A program made the translations under genes and the position numbers. This document shows, one piece after another, positions 36,166 to 44,646 of a stretch of 64,000 nucleotides of DNA (positions are counted from its first letter, which is position 1; each line of letters starts with the position of its first letter). The stretch lies in the NCBI RefSeq assembly GCF_017573465.1, contig NZ_JAGEPF010000039.1, positions 39,810 through 103,809 of the forward strand, in the 5' to 3' direction. Source of the DNA: Actinomadura violacea. GTDB taxonomy: Bacteria; Actinomycetota; Actinomycetes; Streptosporangiales; Streptosporangiaceae. A model generated the notes under the pieces. It was not told the DNA's origin, searched no databases, and saw only the letters and a list, made by a program, of their open reading frames with translations.

Positions 36166-36780
36166 ATGGCATCGTCCACCGAGCAAGCAGGGACGCCGCG
36201 GCGACGCCCGGGCGGCCGCACCGCCCGCGTCCGCGCCCAGGTTCTCGACGCTGTCCTCGCCGAACTCGGTGAGCACGGCTACGACGGGCTCACCATGGAG
36301 GCCGTCGCCGCCCGCTCCGGCGTGCACCGCGCCACGGTGTACCGGCGCTGGGGCGACATCGGCGGCCTGCTCGCCGACGTGCTGGACGCGGCGAGCGACG
36401 ACGCCTGGCAGCCGCCGGACACCGGTTCCCTGACCGGCGACCTCGCCGCGCTGAACCAGGAGATCCAGGACGCCATGGCGGCACAGCCGTCGATCATGGC
36501 GGCGCTGATCGCCGCCTCGTTCCGCTCCGAGAAGGCCGAGCACGCCCAGCGGCGGCTCTGGGACGACCGCTACGCCCGCTGCGAGATCGTCGTCGCCCGC
36601 GCCGTCGAGCGCGGCGACCTGCCGCCCGGCACCGACGCCCGGCGACTCCTGATCGCCGCCACCGCGCCGCTCTACCACCAGCTCGTCCTGCTCCGCACCG
36701 CCCCCGACCCGGACCTGCCCGCCCACGCGGCCAGAACCGCCGCCCTGGCCGCCACCGCCGGCGCCTTCACCACCTCCTGA
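36166..36780 (+). CDS. TetR/AcrR-family repressor of the resistance operon
   Basis: The 204-residue TetR protein has an N-terminal HTH (about 15-62: RAQVLDAVLAELGEHGYDGL and VAARSGVHRATVYRRW) and a helical C-terminal ligand domain with a TetR_C-like pattern (DTGSLTGDLAALNQEI). It is divergent from the ABC-F gene with 120 bases between the starts, and a palindrome lies at its own promoter. The usual model is auto-repression plus repression of the resistance operon, relieved by drug binding. The inducer is unknown. Confidence 0.9.
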   Translation: MASSTEQAGTPRRRPGGRTARVRAQVLDAVLAELGEHGYDGLTMEAVAARSGVHRATVYRRWGDIGGLLADVLDAASDDAWQPPDTGSLTGDLAALNQEIQDAMAAQPSIMAALIAASFRSEKAEHAQRRLWDDRYARCEIVVARAVERGDLPPGTDARRLLIAATAPLYHQLVLLRTAPDPDLPAHAARTAALAATAGAFTTS

Positions 36781-36821
36781 CAGCGCTCTTCAGCGGGAAG
36801 GGACGCGTACGATCCACGGGC

Positions 36822-37301
36822 ATGCTCGGAGTGCATTTCGCCCTCACCGCCGATCAGGAGCGCGCCCTGCTCTCGGCGGAGGGCGACGCGAACGTCGGGG
36901 AAGTGCTCGAGGACATCGAGGAGAACTGGGCCGAGGACGACCTCTCCGCGTCCACGGACAAAGCCTGGGACGCGATACACCGCTCCCTCGGAAACGGCAG
37001 CCTCGACCCCGACGGCGGCCGCTACCCGCTGTCGCACGCCATTCTCGGCGGGCGGCACCTGCATGAGGAGTACTACGTCGTCTACGTCACCGCAGCGGAG
37101 GCTCGCGACGTCAACACGGCACTGAACCAGGTCGACGAGGGTTGGTTGCGGCGGCGCTTCGATGCCATTGACGATCCCGACTACAACGGCCCGCAGAACG
37201 ACGAGGACTTCTCGTATACGTGGCAGAACTTTCTGGGCGTACGGGTCTTCTACGAGCGCGCGGCCAACGCCGGGCGTGCCGTCCTGTTCACGGCCACGTG
37301 A
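36822..37301 (+). CDS. DUF1877 (YfbM-like) protein
   Basis: The 159-residue soluble protein has the DUF1877 framework: STDKAWDAIHRSL, PLSHAILGG, then YYVVYVTAAEARDVNTAL and WLRRRFDAI, ending NFLGVRVFYERAANAGRAV. The fold is known from YfbM but the function is not. A TACGAT -10 box (36808-36813) precedes the ATG by eight bases, so the mRNA is probably leaderless and independent of tetR. Confidence 0.8.
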   Translation: MLGVHFALTADQERALLSAEGDANVGEVLEDIEENWAEDDLSASTDKAWDAIHRSLGNGSLDPDGGRYPLSHAILGGRHLHEEYYVVYVTAAEARDVNTALNQVDEGWLRRRFDAIDDPDYNGPQNDEDFSYTWQNFLGVRVFYERAANAGRAVLFTAT

Positions 37302-37471
37302 CACCTCACCAGGGCCGAGGCCGCCCGGCCGGCCGGGTGAGGAGACGCCGCGCCGCGTCGGCCGCCTGTACGGACGGTGTTGGGAAGGATCCGGCAAAGT
37401 TCTGAAAAGCGTCGGATAGTGCCTGCTCGTCCGAACACATCCCGGTGGGACGGGCGAGCGAAGGCGTGGAC

Positions 37472-38881
37472 ATGTCCGATGAACGGGTCATAGACCCGCA
37501 AGGCGCGTACACCTGGGACGGGTGGGGGACGTGCCTGTCGTGGTGGGCGAACACCGAGCTGGGGACGCGCGACGACTTGGCCGCCGCCCTGTTCCGCCTG
37601 GACACGGCGAAGGTGGACGCCGCCGGCCGGACGGTCGAGCTGCCCGGGCTCGGCCTGAACATCGTGCGCTACAACCTCGGGGCGTGCACGTGGACGGACG
37701 GGTCGGCGATGGTCGAGTCGCCTGCCATCGTCCGGCGCAAGCAGATCGAGACGTTCTGCGACGGCGACGCGTGGGACTGGGGCGCCGACGCTCACCAGCG
37801 GAGCATGCTGGCGAAGGCCCGCGATGCCGGAGCCGACCTCTTCGAGATGTTCTCGGTGTCGCCGCCGTGGTGGATGACGGTCAACGGGAATCCCTCCGGC
37901 GCCGAGCGGGGCGATCAGGACAATCTCGAATTCCAGTACCAGAAGGAGTTCGCGCGTTTCATCGCGGCGGTGGCCAGGCGGGCACGCGACGAATGGGGAA
38001 TCAGATTCTCGTCGGTCGATCCGTTCAACGAGCCGTCGCTGAACTCCTGGCATGCAAAGCAGAACCAGGAGGGTTGTCATTTCACCCTCGGTGCGCAGGA
38101 GGCGGTCATCGAACTCCTGCGCGGCGCGCTGGACGAGCAGGGTCTCGGTGATGTGCTGATCGCTGCGTCCGACGAATGTCATTACGCGGGCGCCGCGAGG
38201 ACCTGGCGGAGCTTCACCGAGGACACCAGACGCCTCGTCGGGCGCGTCAACGTGCACGCGTACGAGCGCGACGAAGGCTGCCGCAGCCGCGCTGATCTGC
38301 GCAAAGCCGTGGGCGAAGCGATGCCGGTATGGCAGTCGGAGTACTCCGAAGGGGAGCCCGACGGAATGGCGATGGCGTTGAGCATCAGCCGCGACATCAG
38401 GTTCCTCCGGCCGAGCGGATGGGTCTGCTGGCAGCCGGTGGAGGCGCTCGACTGGGGACTTCTGGACGGCGAATACGACGATCAGACCCCGAACCCGAAC
38501 GGCGGTGCGAAAGGCACGCTCAAGGGCAGAGTGGGCGGCGTGAACACCAAGTACCACGTCCTGGCCCAATACACTCGCCATATCAGGCCGGGGGCGCGAA
38601 TTCTCAACTCAGGGCACACGAACACCATTGCCGCACATGACGCGGCGTCCCAGCGCCTGTCCTTGGTCACCGTCAACAATGGTGCGCAACGAACTGTCAC
38701 CTACGCCCTGCGGCGGCTGACCCAGGGCACCGATATTGCCCGCGTGTGGGTGACCGACGCGACCGACGCTCCGGGCGCACGCCGGTACGCGCGCGAGCCC
38801 GACGCGCGTTCGCAGGACGGGATCCTCACGCTGACCCATGGGGCCGGCACGGTCACGACGATGGAGATCGACGCGGTCTGA
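37472..38881 (+). CDS. Glycoside hydrolase family 30-like enzyme
   Basis: This 469-residue GH30-type (beta/alpha)8 enzyme has a beta-sandwich tail. The N-terminus GAYTWDGWGTCLSWWA and LGLNIVRYNLG are typical of the endo-beta-1,6-galactanase-like branch. The acid/base Glu is in DPFNEPS (about E187) and the nucleophile Glu in WQSEYSEGEP (about E290). No signal peptide is visible from ATG 37472 or from the GTG nine codons upstream, so it seems to act inside the cell on imported oligosaccharides or leave by another route. Codon use is less GC3-extreme in the second half. Exact linkage specificity is unknown. Confidence 0.82.
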   Translation: MSDERVIDPQGAYTWDGWGTCLSWWANTELGTRDDLAAALFRLDTAKVDAAGRTVELPGLGLNIVRYNLGACTWTDGSAMVESPAIVRRKQIETFCDGDAWDWGADAHQRSMLAKARDAGADLFEMFSVSPPWWMTVNGNPSGAERGDQDNLEFQYQKEFARFIAAVARRARDEWGIRFSSVDPFNEPSLNSWHAKQNQEGCHFTLGAQEAVIELLRGALDEQGLGDVLIAASDECHYAGAARTWRSFTEDTRRLVGRVNVHAYERDEGCRSRADLRKAVGEAMPVWQSEYSEGEPDGMAMALSISRDIRFLRPSGWVCWQPVEALDWGLLDGEYDDQTPNPNGGAKGTLKGRVGGVNTKYHVLAQYTRHIRPGARILNSGHTNTIAAHDAASQRLSLVTVNNGAQRTVTYALRRLTQGTDIARVWVTDATDAPGARRYAREPDARSQDGILTLTHGAGTVTTMEIDAV

Positions 38882-38990
38882 GCGGCGGGTGCCGTCCGGG
38901 AACGGGTGAGAGGGGCGTTGAGCTGCGGTGATGCAAGGCGGAGGCGGCTCGTCGCGCCGGCGAGGTATGCGGGTGTCGTCATAGCGGGGG

Positions 38991-39117
38991 AGAAATTTCT
39001 TATAGGTCCGTCATCTTTGGGCGAGCGTAGACTCCGCGGCATGCGGGCCGTCCCTCCGTGGAGGAGGGCGCCGGGGGGCAGGTCTGAGGGCCACCGCAGG
39101 ACGAGCCTCCGCGGAGG
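38991..39117 (+). promoter_or_regulatory. Leader region of the ABC-importer ATPase gene
   Basis: The palindrome AGAAATTTCT (38991-39000) lies upstream of a -10-like TAGACT (39028-39033). The presumed leader has two inverted repeats: CCTCC-GT-GGAGG (39053-39064) and CCTCC-GC-GGAGG (39106-39117). The second contains the SD of the ATPase gene, so folding would hide the ribosome site. The two copies could also pair with each other. Confidence 0.4.
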
Positions 39118-39121
39118 GAGC

Positions 39122-40294
39122 ATGTCGACCGTGGATACGACGACGATCTGCCTGGACGTACGAGACCTCGTGAAGGACTATCCGGTGGACGGTGCATCCG
39201 ACCACCGGGCCGTCGGCGGCGTCAGCCTGACGATCGCCGAAGGCGAGATGTACACCCTGCTCGGCTCGTCGGGATGCGGGAAGTCGACGACGCTGCGCTG
39301 CGTCGCCGGGCTTGAGCGGCCGGACTCCGGGCGCATCGAACTGGCGGGCGTCCCGGTCGTCGACCAGGGCGTCTACGTGCCGACGGAGCGCCGCGACATC
39401 GGGATGGTGTTCCAGAGCTACGCCATCTGGCCGCACATGTCGGTGTTCGAGAACGTCGCGTTCCCCCTCCGGGTGGACGGGCGGCGGCGCACCAAGAAGG
39501 AGGTCCGGCGGCGCGTCGAGGAGGTGCTCGGCACCGTGCGGCTCGCCGACTTCGCGAGCCGGTCGGCGACGCAGCTGTCGGGCGGGCAGCAGCAGCGGCT
39601 GGCGCTGGCGCGGGCGCTGATCCGCGAGCCGCGGCTCCTGCTGCTGGACGAGCCCCTGTCGAACCTGGACGCCCGGCTGCGCGACCAGATGCGCGTCGAG
39701 CTGCGCGAACTGCAGCGCCGGCTGAACGTGACCGCGCTGTTCGTGACGCACGACCAGGCGGAGGCGCTGTCGATGTCCAGCCGGATCGCGGTGATGGACC
39801 AGGGGCGCATCGTGCAGGAGGGGACGCCCCGCGAGATCTACCAGCGGCCCGCCACCCGGTTCGTCGCCGACTTCGTCGGGACGGCGAACCTGCTGGACGC
39901 GGAGGTCGTCGAGCGGGCGGCGGACGGGTGGCTGCTGCGCACCGCGGCGGGCGTGGTGCGGGCGTCGTGCCCGGACGGGACGCGGGTCGGCGACCGGGTG
40001 ACGATGACGTTCCGCCCGGAGGACATCCGGATGCACCTGTCGCCGCCGGACGCGGCGGCGGGCGGCGCCACGATGCTGGCCGGGACGGTGGACCGCGTCG
40101 ACTTCTTCGGCGAGTCGGTGGAGTGCCAGGTGAGCTGCGGCGCGGCCGTGCTGCTCGTGCACCGGCATCCGCAGGCGGCGCCGCGGGAGGGCGACACCGT
40201 GCACATCGAGCTCGCGGCCGAGGGGTGCGCGGTGCTCACCGACCGGGGCGCGCGGCTCCCGGCCGCCGCCGGGCCGGTGGCCAAGGCCGGCTGA
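39122..40294 (+). CDS. ABC importer ATP-binding protein (ferric/polyamine type)
   Basis: The 390-residue ATPase has Walker A GSSGCGKST (about 44-52), Q-loop VFQSYAIWP, signature LSGGQQQRLALARAL, Walker B LLLDEPLSNLD and switch His in VTHDQAEA. A C-terminal OB/TOBE regulatory domain (about 255-375) follows. This is the FbpC/PotA type that powers uptake of iron chelates, polyamines or small organic acids. ATG 39122 has GGAGGGAG directly upstream within a palindrome. The solute-binding protein and permease follow; 125 bases and an operator-like palindrome separate it from them. Confidence 0.88.
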   Translation: MSTVDTTTICLDVRDLVKDYPVDGASDHRAVGGVSLTIAEGEMYTLLGSSGCGKSTTLRCVAGLERPDSGRIELAGVPVVDQGVYVPTERRDIGMVFQSYAIWPHMSVFENVAFPLRVDGRRRTKKEVRRRVEEVLGTVRLADFASRSATQLSGGQQQRLALARALIREPRLLLLDEPLSNLDARLRDQMRVELRELQRRLNVTALFVTHDQAEALSMSSRIAVMDQGRIVQEGTPREIYQRPATRFVADFVGTANLLDAEVVERAADGWLLRTAAGVVRASCPDGTRVGDRVTMTFRPEDIRMHLSPPDAAAGGATMLAGTVDRVDFFGESVECQVSCGAAVLLVHRHPQAAPREGDTVHIELAAEGCAVLTDRGARLPAAAGPVAKAG

Positions 40295-40348
40295 AACCCG
40301 TCTTCCGACCCTGACCGGAACCGGACAGGAAAGCCTCCCGCCGAAAAA

Positions 40349-40365
40349 TTGGATTCAGAATCCAA
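40349..40365 (+). promoter_or_regulatory. Perfect 17-bp operator upstream of the solute-binding protein gene
   Basis: TTGGATTC-A-GAATCCAA is an exact 8-1-8 inverted repeat in the gap between the ATPase and binding-protein genes, 54 bases before the latter's ATG. Variants at 49993-50009 and 53366-53382 make it the likely site of the GntR protein encoded at 53406, implying a second promoter here. Confidence 0.65.
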
Positions 40366-40419
40366 ACCATCACTCGATCACCGGCCGCTCAGGCCGGGGC
40401 AGAGGGAGAGGAGCAGACC

Positions 40420-41595
40420 ATGAGGCGACGCTCGATCCAGGTCGGCGCCGGGCTGGCGGCGGTCTTCGTGGCCGGCCCGATCGCGCTGACCGGATGCGAC
40501 GGAGGCTCCTCGTCGAGCAAGGTCGTCGGCCCGGTGAAGACCGCACAGCCGGTCAAGTGCGACGCCGAGCCGTTCGGCCCGATCACGCGCTGCAAGAACT
40601 TCTACACCGCGTACTGGCCGACGCTGAAGGCCAACATGGACGCCCTCTACAAGCACGCGCTGGAGACCGACGGCGGGCAGCTGGTCGTCTGGGACTGGTA
40701 CGAGCTGAGCCCCGACCTGATCAAGGCGTTCACCAAGCGCTTCCCCGGCATCAAGGTGAAGACGCGCGGGCTGAACTACAACCTCTCGTCCGCCATCATC
40801 TCCGCGAAGGCGACCGGCGCGCGCAACACCGACGTCGTCTCCGGCTCCATCACCAGCATCACCGCCATGTACGACCAGGGGTTCTGGGAGAAGGTCGACT
40901 GGACGAAGTTCGGCGTGCCGAAGGAATGGTTCGACATCGGCGCCCCGGAGCTGCTGCCCGACAGCATCAACGGCCCGCTCGTCGCCTACAACACGGCCAA
41001 GGTCAAGAGCGTGCCGACGAGCTGGACGGACTTCCTCGCGCCGCAGTGGAACGGCAAGATCGCGATGTCGGACTACGAGGCGCAGGACTTCAGCGGCTAC
41101 GGCATGAAGTACGGCAAGGACAAGATGGTCCAGCTCATCAAGGACCTGAAGGGCCGGGCCGGGCTCACCGTCACCAACAACCCGGGCACGCTGCTCGCCA
41201 ACGGCGACAAGCCGGTGATGATCAACGGGCCGCTGTTCGACCCGAACCCGAAGCTCGCGGTGTCGCCGGTCGACACCGAGAACATGTACGTGCAGTTCTC
41301 CGGCGTCAACAAGTACGGCAGCAACAAGCCCGCCGCCGAACTGTTCCTGCTCTGGAACGCCTATGACCCGGACTGGCTCCGCACCCGGATGACCGACAAG
41401 CGCTTCCTGACCCTGCAGACGCCTTTCCCAGGCCTTCCCGAAAGCGTGTTCCAGCCGAGCAGCGGCGTCCTCAAACGCAACCAGGCGGCGCTGTTCACCG
41501 CGGTCCGGAACGGCTGGACGATCTTCGAGACGCAGGCCAACCGCGACAAGTACAACGAGCTCATCAAGGCGGCCGACGACGCGATGGGCAAGTGA
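40420..41595 (+). CDS. ABC importer solute-binding lipoprotein
   Basis: This 391-residue extracellular substrate-binding lipoprotein has a signal ending in the lipobox ALTGC, then a Ser-rich linker. The periplasmic-binding fold of the FbpA/PotD group includes LVVWDWYELSPDLIKAFTKRF in outline, SWTDFLAPQWNGKIAMSD and TNNPGTLLANGDKPVMI. The two Cys near the N-terminus of the mature part (VKCDAEPFGPITRC) may form a disulfide. It overlaps the permease gene by four bases. The Fe3+-binding Tyr pair of true FbpA is not obvious, so an organic substrate is more likely than iron. Confidence 0.86.
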   Translation: MRRRSIQVGAGLAAVFVAGPIALTGCDGGSSSSKVVGPVKTAQPVKCDAEPFGPITRCKNFYTAYWPTLKANMDALYKHALETDGGQLVVWDWYELSPDLIKAFTKRFPGIKVKTRGLNYNLSSAIISAKATGARNTDVVSGSITSITAMYDQGFWEKVDWTKFGVPKEWFDIGAPELLPDSINGPLVAYNTAKVKSVPTSWTDFLAPQWNGKIAMSDYEAQDFSGYGMKYGKDKMVQLIKDLKGRAGLTVTNNPGTLLANGDKPVMINGPLFDPNPKLAVSPVDTENMYVQFSGVNKYGSNKPAAELFLLWNAYDPDWLRTRMTDKRFLTLQTPFPGLPESVFQPSSGVLKRNQAALFTAVRNGWTIFETQANRDKYNELIKAADDAMGK

Positions 41596-43505
41596 GGCGC
41601 GTGCCCGGCTTCCGCAGCAGCGACCGCGGCAGAGACCGCCGTAGGTTCCGCGGCGGGTTCCGCGGGGGGCCCGGCGGCGGCTCCGGGATGCGGGCCGCCA
41701 CCGCGGTCGCGGTCCTGGTCATGGTCTACCTGCTGGTGATCCCGCTCGCCGTGCAGGTCGTCAGCGCCGTCCGCGGCACCTACCTGCCCTTCGGCCTGCC
41801 CTCGTCGCGCTGGGGCCTGCACAACTTCGCCGACCTGTACGGCGGGCTCGGCGGCGACCTGCTCCGCACGCTGCGCGACACCGCGCTGTTCGTCGGCGGA
41901 TCGACGCTGGTCGCGGTCCTCGCGGCGTGGGGGCTGGCGTGGCTGGTCGTCCGCACCGACCTGCCGGGACGCAACGTGATCACGATGGCGGTCATCGTGC
42001 CGTTCGTTATCCCGCCGATCGTCCGGGCGCAGGGCTACCTGCTGATGCTCGCGCCGAAGTCCGGCGTCCTCAACCAGATGCTGCGCGCCGCCGGCCTCGG
42101 CGGCCACGGCAGCGGTCCGATCGACCCGTTCGACTTCGCGACGATGACGGTCGTGCAGGGGCTGGCGAACGTCGCGTTCCCGTTCCTGCTGCTCATGCCG
42201 ATCATGCAGAACATGGGCCGGTCGCACGAGGAGGCGGCCCGCGCCAGCGGGGCGTCGGCGTGGCAGACGTTCCGCCGCGTCACGCTGCCGATGCTGTGGC
42301 CGGGCACGCTCGGCGTCGTCGTCCTGCTGGCCATGCTGCTGTTCGGCAACCTGGAGGTCCCGCTGCTGTTCGGCCAGCAGGAGGGCGGGCACATCTTCTC
42401 GCTCAAGCTGTGGAAGATCATCACGCCCAGCACGGGGGAGCTGCCCCGCTACGGGCTGGCCGCCGCGTACAGCGCGAACTTCCTGGTCATCGTCGTGCTG
42501 CTGTTCCGGGTCTACCTCTGGGCCACGCGCGGCGCCGACCGCCGGGCCGCGGTGACCGGCAAGGACTACCGGCCGGTGCGGCTGCCGCTCGGACGGTTCC
42601 GGTACGCGGCGCTCGCCCTCGTCGCGCTCTACCTGGTGCCGACGACGATCCTGCCGCTGCTCGCGCTGCTCTGGTCGGCGGTGACGCCGTACGCGATGCC
42701 GGTCACCTGGTCGAACCTGACGCACCACCTCACCGGCGGCGCGTTCTCCGCGGCGCTCGGCGACCACGAGTTCTGGGCGTCGCTCGGCCGGACGGCCGTC
42801 ATCGCGGTGTCCAGCGCGACGCTCGCCGTGGCCGTCGCGATGGTGGTGGCGTACACGACCGCCCGCACGCCCGGGAAGCGGCGCCGGATGCGCGCGCTCG
42901 ACGCGCTGGCGTCGTCGTCGCTGGCGATCCCCGCGACGATGGTGGGCTTCTCGGCGTTCCTGCTCTACAGCTCGCTCAACCGGTGGGTGCCGCTGATGGG
43001 GACGATCTGGGTGCTCGTCCTCGCGTACTCGTACCGGGTGTCGGTCGCCTACCGGATCTCCTACAGCGCCGTCCTGCAGATCAACCCGGAGCTGGAGGAC
43101 GCGGGGTCGGCGGCGGGGGCGAGCCGGTTCGCGGTGTTCCGCCGCATCGTGGTGCCGCTGCTGATGCCGGCCGCGTTCGGCGCCTGGATCCAGATGGTGA
43201 TCATGGGCGCGAACGAGTTCACCCTGCCCGCGTTCCTCGCGACGCCCGAGTCGCGCCCGCTGTCCTGGTACCTCTACAGCCGCATCGACCCGGAGTCCGC
43301 GCAGCTCTACGCGCCCGGCCAGGGCGCCGCGATGGCCGTCATCTTCACGGTGTGCGTGCTGGTCGCGGGCTACGGGCTGCGCCTGCTGACGACCCGCCGC
43401 ACGTCCGCCCGCACCCTCGCGGCCACCGTCCCCGCGGCGCCCGCCGAACCCGCCGCGCCCGTGGTCACCGCCGCCTCGCCCGTCCCGGACCGGGCGGCAC
43501 GATGA
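41592..43505 (+). CDS. ABC importer permease, fused double-domain (FbpB type)
   Basis: This 637-residue membrane protein has about 12 helices and two permease domains in one chain. Each has its own EAA loop for the ATPase: EEAARASGASAWQTFRRVTLPML and EDAGSAAGASRFAVFRRIVVPLL in outline. This is the organisation of FbpB-type importers. The first 32 residues are Arg/Gly-rich and cytoplasmic. The GTG start overlaps the preceding stop (GTGA), showing translational coupling with the binding-protein gene. The C-terminal 40 residues are Ala/Pro-rich. Confidence 0.88.
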   Translation: MRRVPGFRSSDRGRDRRRFRGGFRGGPGGGSGMRAATAVAVLVMVYLLVIPLAVQVVSAVRGTYLPFGLPSSRWGLHNFADLYGGLGGDLLRTLRDTALFVGGSTLVAVLAAWGLAWLVVRTDLPGRNVITMAVIVPFVIPPIVRAQGYLLMLAPKSGVLNQMLRAAGLGGHGSGPIDPFDFATMTVVQGLANVAFPFLLLMPIMQNMGRSHEEAARASGASAWQTFRRVTLPMLWPGTLGVVVLLAMLLFGNLEVPLLFGQQEGGHIFSLKLWKIITPSTGELPRYGLAAAYSANFLVIVVLLFRVYLWATRGADRRAAVTGKDYRPVRLPLGRFRYAALALVALYLVPTTILPLLALLWSAVTPYAMPVTWSNLTHHLTGGAFSAALGDHEFWASLGRTAVIAVSSATLAVAVAMVVAYTTARTPGKRRRMRALDALASSSLAIPATMVGFSAFLLYSSLNRWVPLMGTIWVLVLAYSYRVSVAYRISYSAVLQINPELEDAGSAAGASRFAVFRRIVVPLLMPAAFGAWIQMVIMGANEFTLPAFLATPESRPLSWYLYSRIDPESAQLYAPGQGAAMAVIFTVCVLVAGYGLRLLTTRRTSARTLAATVPAAPAEPAAPVVTAASPVPDRAAR

Positions 43506-43519
43506 GAAGGAGAACCCCT

Positions 43520-44077
43520 ATGACCGATCCCATCGCCGAGCGCAACAAGGAGATCGCCCTGGCGATCTGGGGGCGCGACATCGGCGCGGACGTCGACCCG
43601 GACGGCGAGGAGTTCGCCGAGCACTTCCGCAAGTACCACACCGAGGACTACTGGAACCGCGCCTCCGAGCCGGGCAAGGACCGTGGCTTCGAGAACGCCA
43701 AGATGGTCCGGCGCGCGTTCCAGCTGCTGTTCACCGACGCGAAGTTCGAGATCGAGTCCGCCGTCGCGGAGGGCGACATGGTCGTCCTCAGGGGCACGTT
43801 CACCGCGTACAACACCGGCGGCAGCCTGTTCGGCATCCCGGCGACGGGCCGGTTCGTGAGCCAGCCGCACGTCCACTTCCTGCGGTTCCGCGACGGGAAG
43901 ATCTGCGAGCACAGCGTCGTCCGGGACGACTTCCCGATGTGGCAGCAGATGACGGAGGACGACCGGGAGGCGGGGATCGTCCGGTTCGCCGAGCAGAGCC
44001 GCACCGCGGCTGATGAGCAGAGCCGCGCCGCGGCCGATGGGCAGAGCCGCGCCGCGGCCGGCGCCGAGGAGGGCTGA
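43520..44077 (+). CDS. SnoaL/NTF2-like protein with a C-terminal octapeptide repeat
   Basis: This 185-residue SnoaL-like cone-fold protein ('ester cyclase' group) shows LRGTFTAYNTGGSLFGIPATG and HVHFLRFRDGKICEHSVVRDD, the usual pocket strands. Relatives bind or isomerise small hydrophobic molecules; catalytic residues are not certain. The C-terminus ends in three copies of an eight-residue unit (EQSRTAAD, EQSRAAAD, GQSRAAAG), encoded by a 24-base tandem repeat and absent from the core fold. The ATG follows AAGGAG, 14 bases after the permease stop. Probably acts on the imported compound or a metabolite of it. Confidence 0.78.
   Translation: MTDPIAERNKEIALAIWGRDIGADVDPDGEEFAEHFRKYHTEDYWNRASEPGKDRGFENAKMVRRAFQLLFTDAKFEIESAVAEGDMVVLRGTFTAYNTGGSLFGIPATGRFVSQPHVHFLRFRDGKICEHSVVRDDFPMWQQMTEDDREAGIVRFAEQSRTAADEQSRAAADGQSRAAAGAEEG
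43991..44062 (+). repeat. Three tandem 24-bp units within the SnoaL-like gene
   Basis: Units at 43991-44014, 44015-44038 and 44039-44062 differ at only a few positions and keep the reading frame, giving an Ala-rich octapeptide repeat at the protein's end. Copy number may vary between strains. Confidence 0.8.
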
Positions 44078-44644
44078 ATGGGGGACCTGACCCGGACCGT
44101 GGACGGGCGGGAGGTGCCGGTGCCCGGCGAGTGGGTGTTCGAGGGCGGGAACAGCTCGCTCGCGTTCGTGGTGCGGCACCTGGTGATCTCGAAGGTGCGG
44201 GGGCACTTCCGGCGGTTCGCCGGCGTCGTCACGGTCGCGGACCGTCCGGAGGACTCCGCGGTCACCGTCGACATCGAGACGGCGAGCATCGAGACCGGGA
44301 TGCCCGCCCGCGACCGCGACCTGCGGGGACGCGACTTCCTCGACGCCGAGGCGCACCCGCGGATGACGTACCGGAGCACCGGCGTGCGCCCGCGCGGCGG
44401 CCACTGGCTGGTCGACGGCGACCTGACGATCGGCGAGATCACCCGTCCGGTGACGCTGGACGTCGAGTTCCAGGGCGCCGCCGCCGACGGCTGGGGGAAC
44501 CGGAAGGCGGTGTTCTCGGCGGAGGCGGAGTTCGACCGGGAGGAGTGGGGCGTCACCTACAACCAGGCCCTCGAGACCGGGGGCGTGCTCATCGGCTCCA
44601 AGGTCAAGATCGAGATCGAGATCCAGGCGAAGCCGAAGGAGTGA
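44078..44644 (+). CDS. YceI-family lipocalin-like protein
   Basis: This 188-residue YceI-type beta-barrel has the full pattern: GEWVFEGGNSSLAFVVRHL, VRGHFRRFAGVV, DIETASIETGMPARDRDLRG, DFLDAEAHPRMTYRS and the C-terminal GVTYNQALETGGVLIG. YceI proteins bind long isoprenoid or amphiphilic molecules. Unlike E. coli YceI it has no signal peptide, so it is probably cytoplasmic. Its ATG directly follows the preceding stop. Placed in an importer operon, it may carry the substrate, but this is inference. Confidence 0.87.
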   Translation: MGDLTRTVDGREVPVPGEWVFEGGNSSLAFVVRHLVISKVRGHFRRFAGVVTVADRPEDSAVTVDIETASIETGMPARDRDLRGRDFLDAEAHPRMTYRSTGVRPRGGHWLVDGDLTIGEITRPVTLDVEFQGAAADGWGNRKAVFSAEAEFDREEWGVTYNQALETGGVLIGSKVKIEIEIQAKPKE

Positions 44645-44646
44645 CC

